This document shows, piece by piece, positions 28,081 through 32,969 of a stretch of 32,969 nt of DNA. This DNA comes from Actinomycetota bacterium (lineage in GTDB: Bacteria; Actinomycetota; Actinomycetes; S36-B12). The translations under genes and the position numbers were made by a program. The notes beneath the pieces are model-generated. The model made no database searches. It worked only from the letters and a program-made list of their open reading frames with translations, and was not told where the DNA came from. The first letter of the stretch is position 1, and each line of letters begins with the position of its first letter. The stretch lies in contig JAUSNB010000058.1 in assembly GCA_030645615.1 (NCBI GenBank), forward strand, positions 1 to 32,969, written 5' to 3'.

Positions 28081-28494
28081 CTACTGCCGGGTGAGCACGA
28101 CCTGGAAGGCCGTGTTCAGTGCGTCGGTGCGGATGAACGTCAGCGTCATCGTGTTGTCGTCTACCGTGCCCTGGAATGCGCCGCCGTCGTTCTCGGCGAT
28201 GTAGACGCGGTTGCCGTCGACGATGGTTCCGACCGCCTGGCCCCGGCCGGTGTCGCCGCTGGCAGTCCATTCCGTCGTGGCCCACAGCATGGCGCCGTCC
28301 TGCTTGGTGATCGTGATGGTCTCGGTGGATACCAGCGACGTACCGTCCTGGACGGGATACGTGTACTCGCCGGACCAGGTGCCAGTGACGTCCGGTGGAC
28401 TGGACGCTCCGGAGCTGCTGGAGCAGGCAGTGAACGTGACGGCCATCAACGCGGCACCGAAGGTGATCGCGAGGCGGCCAAGCAGCGTGGTCAT
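28081..28494 (-). CDS. Beta-rich lipoprotein, unknown
   Basis: 137 aa, ATG at 28494 with GAGGAGG upstream. Signal peptide ends in lipobox FTAC (Cys24), followed by a Ser-rich linker SSSSGASSPP. The mature domain starts VTGTWSGEYTYPV and alternates polar and hydrophobic residues to the end (TETITITKQDG; TMTLTFIRTDALN), suggesting a small beta-barrel or sandwich like those that begin with a GxW motif in lipocalin-type folds. No enzyme motif. Probably displayed on the outer face of the cell membrane. Confidence 0.82.
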   Translation of the reverse strand: MTTLLGRLAITFGAALMAVTFTACSSSSGASSPPDVTGTWSGEYTYPVQDGTSLVSTETITITKQDGAMLWATTEWTASGDTGRGQAVGTIVDGNRVYIAENDGGAFQGTVDDNTMTLTFIRTDALNTAFQVVLTRQ

Positions 28495-28517
28495 GGAGCC
28501 TCCTCGAACCGCTCCTA

Positions 28518-28523
28518 ACGGTA
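28518..28523 (-). promoter_or_regulatory. Candidate -10 box (TACCGT) for the lipoprotein gene
   Basis: On the minus strand TACCGT fits TANNNT, 23 nt before the ATG at 28494, giving a short leader that includes GAGGAGG. Inference. Confidence 0.35.
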
Positions 28524-28701
28524 GTCGCGCGAACGAAGGGTGTCGTGCCGGTCGGATGCGCGCTACCGACCCAGCAGTTCACCAGGACAGTTGCCGTCTG
28601 CACTCGCATCCCTGAAGCGGCCACCCCGTGTCGCTTCGCGGCCAGACGGCATCCCCGGTCTTGGGTTCCCCGGCTGACCCGATGCGGACGACCCGTCGGT
28701 G

Positions 28702-30486
28702 CTACGGCAGCTCGTTCACCCTGTCCGTGGATGGCGGGGCCACCGGCGAGAAGGCGCTCAGGTAGTCGGTGAGCGCCTGGAGGTCGACGCCGCCAGGGAG
28801 CCGCTCGGACGCAGGGACCTGCTTGAACGTGGAGAAGTTGTCCCCACCGTCAGCCAGGAAGTTGTTCACCGTCACCCAGTACGTTGCGCCCGGGTCGAGT
28901 GCCTTGCCGCTGAGCTTGACGTCCGTGATGGACACCGCCGTGCAGGTGCCGTTAACAATCGTCCTACTCAGGGTGTAGCTGAACCCGGCAGACACTCCGA
29001 GGTTGAGGAACGGCCGCGATGAACCGGCTGGCTGGCACTGCTCCCGGAGCACCGACACGATCTGGGCGCCGGTCATCGGGATGGTGACCAGCGTGTTGCC
29101 GAATGGCTGGAAGGTGAACGCCTCGCCATACGTGACGACGCCATTGCCCTCCGTCCCGGACTGTGCGTACCGCAGGTCCGAGCGCACGCCGCCAGCGTTC
29201 ATGAAGGCAACCTGAGCACCGTTGAACGATGTTGCCCAGGCCTGGGCATCGGCGACAAGGTTCCCAGCCGCAGATTCGGCGCCACGGTCCGCACCGGGCG
29301 GAGTCCCACCGCGGACGATGTCGGCGGTGATCGTCCCCACCGGGGTGTTGCCGGCCGCTTCGAACAGTGGCATCCACTTGCTGATCACGGCGGTCAGCGC
29401 GGGATCGGGGGTCAACGACGACTGGATGACCGCATGGTTCGTGGCAGTGCTCAGGGCACGGCGCACATCGCCCGTCCGCTTGTCGATGACGAGGTTCAGC
29501 TCCGTGACCACCCGGCCGAAGGAGTAGGAACTCGTCACCATCCGCTTCCGGCCGTCAGGCCCGGGCAGCATGCAGTTGTATGGCTGATGGGTGTGGCCGG
29601 TGATGACCGCATCGATCTCCGGGTCAAGGTTGCTGTTGATGTCCACAACCGGTCCGCTGATGTTGTTGCAGTCGTTGATCTCCCCGGGCGCCGGGTCCTG
29701 CGTCGCGCCTTCGTGCAACAGCACGATGATGCTCTCGACACCCTGGCTCGTGAGCTCGGGCACGAGGCGATTAGCTGTCCGGGCCTCGTCGAGGAACGAG
29801 TAGCCCTGGATTCCGGAGGCCGCGACGATCGCGTCCGTGCCCTCGAGGGTCATGCCGATGAAGGCGACCTTGACGCCACCGACGTCCTTGATCCAGTACG
29901 GGGGAAGGACGGTCTTGCGGGTGCCCTGCTTCACCACGTTCGCCGCCAGCCACTGGAAGTCCGCTCCCGCGTATGGCTGGTTCGGGAAGTAGCATCCGTC
30001 CACCGGATGGCACCCGCCATCCTGCATGCGCATCAGCTCAGTGATGCCCTCGTCGAACTCGTGGTTGCCGACGCCAGCCACGTCGAGCTGCATCGCATTG
30101 AGCGACTCGACGGACGGCTCGTCGTGGAACAGCCCGGAGAGGGCAGGCGATCCGCCGATGAGGTCGCCCGCGGCCACGGTCAGGCTGTACTTCTTGCCGG
30201 CGCGCAACTGGTTCAGCGCCGACGAGAGGTACTCCGAGCCACCGGCCGCCTGATCGCCGACGGGGCCGGGCGTGGACGCCTCCAGATGGCCGTGGTAGTC
30301 ATTGAAAGCCAGGATCTGAAGGCGAAGGAGCCTGGGGGCCGGGTCCTCGCCAGGCACATCCCCGGCCGTCGCGGCCGAGGACCCAAAGGCCAGCACCGCC
30401 ACGGACATCGCCAAGGCGGCGGCCCCGGCCAGCACACGCCTGCCGACCCTCGTGGACTGGGACGCTGCCTGGGACTGCGTAGCCAT
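28702..30486 (-). CDS. Secreted 5'-nucleotidase / cyclic phosphodiesterase family
   Basis: 594 aa from the ATG at 30486 (GGAGGAG upstream); an ATG at 30519 adds 11 residues with no ribosome binding site. Signal peptide at about 1-40 (VLAGAAALAMSVAVLAFGSSAATA). The N-terminal calcineurin-like domain has all metal motifs: FNDYHGHL, AAGDLIGGSP, GVGNHEFDEG, ANVV, LLHEGA and GHTHQPY. The C-terminal nucleotidase domain includes GNLVADAQAW, NAGGVRSDL, TFQPFGNTLV and NNFLADGGDNF, the last matching the nucleotide-stacking loop. It should dephosphorylate nucleotides outside the cell for phosphate or nucleoside supply. Confidence 0.94.
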   Translation of the reverse strand: MATQSQAASQSTRVGRRVLAGAAALAMSVAVLAFGSSAATAGDVPGEDPAPRLLRLQILAFNDYHGHLEASTPGPVGDQAAGGSEYLSSALNQLRAGKKYSLTVAAGDLIGGSPALSGLFHDEPSVESLNAMQLDVAGVGNHEFDEGITELMRMQDGGCHPVDGCYFPNQPYAGADFQWLAANVVKQGTRKTVLPPYWIKDVGGVKVAFIGMTLEGTDAIVAASGIQGYSFLDEARTANRLVPELTSQGVESIIVLLHEGATQDPAPGEINDCNNISGPVVDINSNLDPEIDAVITGHTHQPYNCMLPGPDGRKRMVTSSYSFGRVVTELNLVIDKRTGDVRRALSTATNHAVIQSSLTPDPALTAVISKWMPLFEAAGNTPVGTITADIVRGGTPPGADRGAESAAGNLVADAQAWATSFNGAQVAFMNAGGVRSDLRYAQSGTEGNGVVTYGEAFTFQPFGNTLVTIPMTGAQIVSVLREQCQPAGSSRPFLNLGVSAGFSYTLSRTIVNGTCTAVSITDVKLSGKALDPGATYWVTVNNFLADGGDNFSTFKQVPASERLPGGVDLQALTDYLSAFSPVAPPSTDRVNELP

Positions 30487-30517
30487 GCGATCTCCTCCAT
30501 TAGCGGTGAGGCACCCC

Positions 30518-30523
30518 AAACTA
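30518..30523 (-). promoter_or_regulatory. Candidate -10 box (TAGTTT) for the 5'-nucleotidase gene
   Basis: On the minus strand TAGTTT fits TANNNT and lies 31 nt before the ATG at 30486, leaving room for a short leader with GGAGGAG. No clear -35. Inference. Confidence 0.35.
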
Positions 30524-30569
30524 GGTGATGGCGGACCTGGTGGATAGTCGCTACTCAGGGACGGTTGCC

Positions 30570-30956
30570 CTAGGTGCCACCGATCCCTCCAGCAGATCCA
30601 GGCCCGACGCGACGGAAGTAGGCGCTCGCCTCACGCGACAGGCCGGCCAGCTCCGCCTTCAGATCCGGACCGAGGCGGGCGTCCTTCGTGGCGAGGACCA
30701 GCCGACGCCGAAGGCTTCTGGCCCGGTTGTGAAGTCGTTGAAGATCAGCTGACACCTGGGACGCTGCGCGGGCGAACGGCGGGCTACGACGCTTCGCCGT
30801 CGCGAACGTGCCCGTCCGACCCTCCACGTCGCCGGACAGTCTGGCCAGCGACTCGTCGAGCTCATCCAGCGCACGGGCCGCTCGACAAAGCCACGACTGG
30901 TCAACGTCGGCCGCGCTTGCCAGCGGATCCAGGGAGTGGGTCAACTCCAGGCTCAT
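30570..30956 (-). CDS. Hypothetical helical protein
   Basis: 128 aa from the ATG at 30956, selected because GGGAGGT lies just upstream; the frame extends to 31043 without such support. Almost entirely helical by composition, with charged heptad-like stretches (RALDELDESLARLSGDVEG; SADLQRLHNRARSLRRRL). No signal peptide, membrane segment or known motif. The C-terminus is Gly-rich. It ends 83 nt before the 5'-nucleotidase start on the same strand and may share its transcript. Confidence 0.68.
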   Translation of the reverse strand: MSLELTHSLDPLASAADVDQSWLCRAARALDELDESLARLSGDVEGRTGTFATAKRRSPPFARAASQVSADLQRLHNRARSLRRRLVLATKDARLGPDLKAELAGLSREASAYFRRVGPGSAGGIGGT

Positions 30957-31207
30957 GGAATACCTCCCGGGGGAATGGAACGGACCGCACCAGAGGTCCG
31001 TGGACCGATCCATTGTCGCCTTGCAGGTTGCCACTCGGATCACAGCGAAGTCCCAGTGCTTTCACGTTCGTGTCCCAGTCTCGTCGCGCTGCCGCGAGCT
31101 TCGCCATGCCCATGTGGGCGACGCGCGAACCGCCGGCTCGCCAGCGTCATGCATGAGGTGGTTCCCGAATGCTTGTGCAGCACGGCCCGGCCGGGCATGG
31201 TGGGTGC

Positions 31208-32969
31208 ATGCGCCTGCCGCGGGCCGTGCCGTCCTTCCTCGCCTTGCTTGCCCTGTGCGCCGTTCTGTGCGGTGTGCTGGCTGCCTCGCCGGCCGCGGCT
31301 GCACCGGGCGGCCCGCTGGTCGTGCGGATCGTGAACGGGTCGGGAGTCCCGGATGCCGACGTTTTCGTCCTGGTGACCGCGGACGGCCCGTTCCCCGCGT
31401 CCGTCCCGGCGAACGGCACGTCCGTGCGCCTGACCGATGCGATCGCGGGGATGCAGCGTGTCTCCCCGCCAGGACCGTCGGGGTCAGGTGGGGCGTATGA
31501 GTTCACTGTCGGTGGCGCCGGCCAGGGCTTCGTCGCCGGCAGCATTTGGGTCTCGTATGGGCAGCCGCTGGACAACACGAGCCGCCCGTCGCCGGTGACG
31601 AGCCCGGTCCGGTTCGACCAGGTCGAGCTGACCTACACGCAGGGTCCCGACCCGGCGACGTGGGCTGACCTAACCGCGGTCGCCATGTGGGGAATCCCGA
31701 TGAGCCTGGACTTCCACGCCGGCGACGGGCTCCTGCCGGACCTTTCGCGAAACAACGGCTTGCTGTCCTCGCCGGGTGCGGGCGGCCTGGCGCAGCTGGC
31801 GCCCGACGCGGTGCTGCGTCAGCCCGATGGGTCGTTCCTGCGCGTGCTGTCGCCGGTGGTCGCCCCGCAGGCGTACCCCGACCTGTCCGGGTATGTGCAC
31901 TCGCTGGCCGGCCGCCGCCTGTGGGTGAACGGTGAGTTCGCCCGGGAGGGAGACCCGGCCACCGGCCCGTACGCATACTCCGGCGTCGTCCAGGCTGACG
32001 GCAGCATCGTGCTGTCGGGCACGGTCGCGGACGGCCCGGGGCGGGTGCGACCGGGGCTGCCGGTGCGGGTGGACGGAGCGTGGCTGACCGGTCCGGTGGC
32101 CGGCATGCCGGGCTATGGGATCTACATGCAGAACGGCCCTTACGCGGTCGGCGGCGCCATCCCGGCGTCCGGTGGCATTGTCAACGACGTATACGGCGCG
32201 ATCTACCGGGACTATGCGACGGCATTCGCCTACGGGTACTGGGGCGGCCGGTACGGGGACGACTCGGCGGCGTTCACCCGCCCGCCGCGCACGTCCGCGT
32301 TCGCCGCCGCCCGCCCGGCCGTCGAGGGGTTCACCGCGTGGAACGTGTTCGCGCAGGTGATCACCGGGTCGTCGACGGCGTACGCGATGCCATTCGGCGA
32401 CACATTCGTGCCGGACGAGGCGAACCCGCTCGTGCCGGGCGCGCGCGGCGTGACCCGGATGGACATCACGCTGCGGCCAGATTCAGGCGCGCCGGCTCCC
32501 ACGCTGACGCCGGCTCCCACGCCGACCCCGGTTCCTTCGCCGTCGGGTGGGGCGCTGCGTTCGGCGTACGGGGTGCTCGAGGCGGAGGCCGCTGACCAGG
32601 TGCATGGTGCGGCCCGGTCGGGGACGTCGGTCGGTCCGCTGGGCGACGGCGACTGGCTTCGGTTCGCGTCGGTCGACTTCGGTGCGCCGGGCCTGCACCA
32701 GGCGTACGCGCGGGTGGCGGGCGGGTCCGGTGGGTCCGGGTTGGTGGAGTTCCGGTCGGGGTCGCCGTCCGGGCCGGTGCTCGGCTCGTTGGCGGTCGGC
32801 TCGACGGGTGGCTGGTCGTCGTTCCGGCAGGTGCCGGCGAACGCGGGCGGGGTGTCGGGGGTCCAGGACGTGTTCGTGACGTTCACGACCGGCTATCCGG
32901 GCGACTTCGTCGTCGTGGATGCGATCGCGTTCGGCCGGGCTGGCCAGCCCGTCCCGGACCTCTCGGCCG
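31208..32969 (+). CDS. Secreted GH64-like beta-1,3-glucanase with CBM6-like module (3' end missing)
   Basis: At least 587 codons, open to the window edge. Signal peptide at residues 1-32 (FLALLALCAVLCGVLAA, then SPAAAA). Residues about 35-425 form a beta-rich catalytic-type domain with stretches seen in GH64 glucanases (FDQVELTYTQG; ADLTAVAMWGIPMSLDF; NDVYGAIYRDYATAFAYGYWGG). A Pro/Thr linker (PTLTPAPTPTPVPSPS, about 430-445) leads to a CBM6-like sugar-binding domain (LEAEAADQVHG, GDGDWLRFASVDFG, VDAIAFGR). It would cleave fungal or plant beta-1,3-glucan outside the cell. GH64 is a moderate call; secretion and the modular layout are clear. No good ribosome binding site. Confidence 0.75.
   Translation, partial: MRLPRAVPSFLALLALCAVLCGVLAASPAAAAPGGPLVVRIVNGSGVPDADVFVLVTADGPFPASVPANGTSVRLTDAIAGMQRVSPPGPSGSGGAYEFTVGGAGQGFVAGSIWVSYGQPLDNTSRPSPVTSPVRFDQVELTYTQGPDPATWADLTAVAMWGIPMSLDFHAGDGLLPDLSRNNGLLSSPGAGGLAQLAPDAVLRQPDGSFLRVLSPVVAPQAYPDLSGYVHSLAGRRLWVNGEFAREGDPATGPYAYSGVVQADGSIVLSGTVADGPGRVRPGLPVRVDGAWLTGPVAGMPGYGIYMQNGPYAVGGAIPASGGIVNDVYGAIYRDYATAFAYGYWGGRYGDDSAAFTRPPRTSAFAAARPAVEGFTAWNVFAQVITGSSTAYAMPFGDTFVPDEANPLVPGARGVTRMDITLRPDSGAPAPTLTPAPTPTPVPSPSGGALRSAYGVLEAEAADQVHGAARSGTSVGPLGDGDWLRFASVDFGAPGLHQAYARVAGGSGGSGLVEFRSGSPSGPVLGSLAVGSTGGWSSFRQVPANAGGVSGVQDVFVTFTTGYPGDFVVVDAIAFGRAGQPVPDLSA

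Noticed and set aside
26544-32969. A second copy of the tRNA-Pro 3' end (attR)
   Set aside because: I looked for the T-arm/acceptor sequence downstream and saw no convincing copy in the window, so no element boundary can be drawn.

Overview
The window is a contiguous piece of a high-GC Gram-positive (Actinomycetes-type) chromosome. Evidence: GTG starts are common, codons are strongly G/C-biased at the third position, adjacent genes overlap in ATGA/GTGA style, and the gene order tlyA-nadK-recN-(x)-pyrG-NUDIX-xerD-parA-scpA-scpB-rluB-aroH-tyrA-cmk-(plsC-like)-der closely follows the block known from Streptomyces and Mycobacterium. No species can be named from sequence alone.

Layout. 1-740: the 3' end of a 23S rRNA gene, a complete 5S rRNA and a very strong rrn terminator. 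775-5524: two TPR proteins, an MBL-fold hydrolase on the opposite strand, a divergent single-strand-binding protein, a HAD-IIA phosphatase, a phasin-like coiled-coil protein and a small conserved protein. 5561-22444: a long, nearly gap-free plus-strand housekeeping block. It covers rRNA 2'-O-methylation (tlyA), NADP synthesis (nadK), double-strand break repair (recN), CTP synthesis (pyrG), ADP-ribose hydrolysis, alanine dehydrogenase, dimer resolution (xerD), a secreted M14 peptidase, chromosome partition and condensation (parA, scpA, scpB), a pseudouridine synthase, tyrosine biosynthesis (aroH, tyrA), CMP kinase, a PlsC-like protein that lacks the catalytic motif, and the ribosome-assembly GTPase der.

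22457-26270 is a minus-strand run linked to metals. A yybP-ykoY type manganese riboswitch leads a TerC exporter gene, which overlaps a PGPGW-type membrane protein gene, which overlaps a small Ala-rich lipoprotein gene. After an 84-base gap come a duplicated, degenerate HIT-like protein with a His/Lys-rich tail and a pair of half-length CHR (chromate-type) transporters. The riboswitch shows its own switching logic: the 3' strand of helix P1 can pair either with the 5' strand or, over 7 bases, with the terC ribosome binding site.

26470-32969 is an accessory-looking region that starts at a tRNA-Pro(GGG) gene. It holds a tiny hypothetical protein, a secreted pentapeptide-repeat protein, a stretch of gene relics (an HK97-type phage capsid fragment with a frameshift, fused to a cutinase-like fragment cut off at its nucleophile elbow), a beta-rich lipoprotein, a secreted 5'-nucleotidase-family enzyme, an unknown helical protein, and a secreted GH64-like glucanase with a C-terminal CBM6-like module that runs off the window end. 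The capsid relic downstream of a tRNA gene suggests an old, decayed integration.
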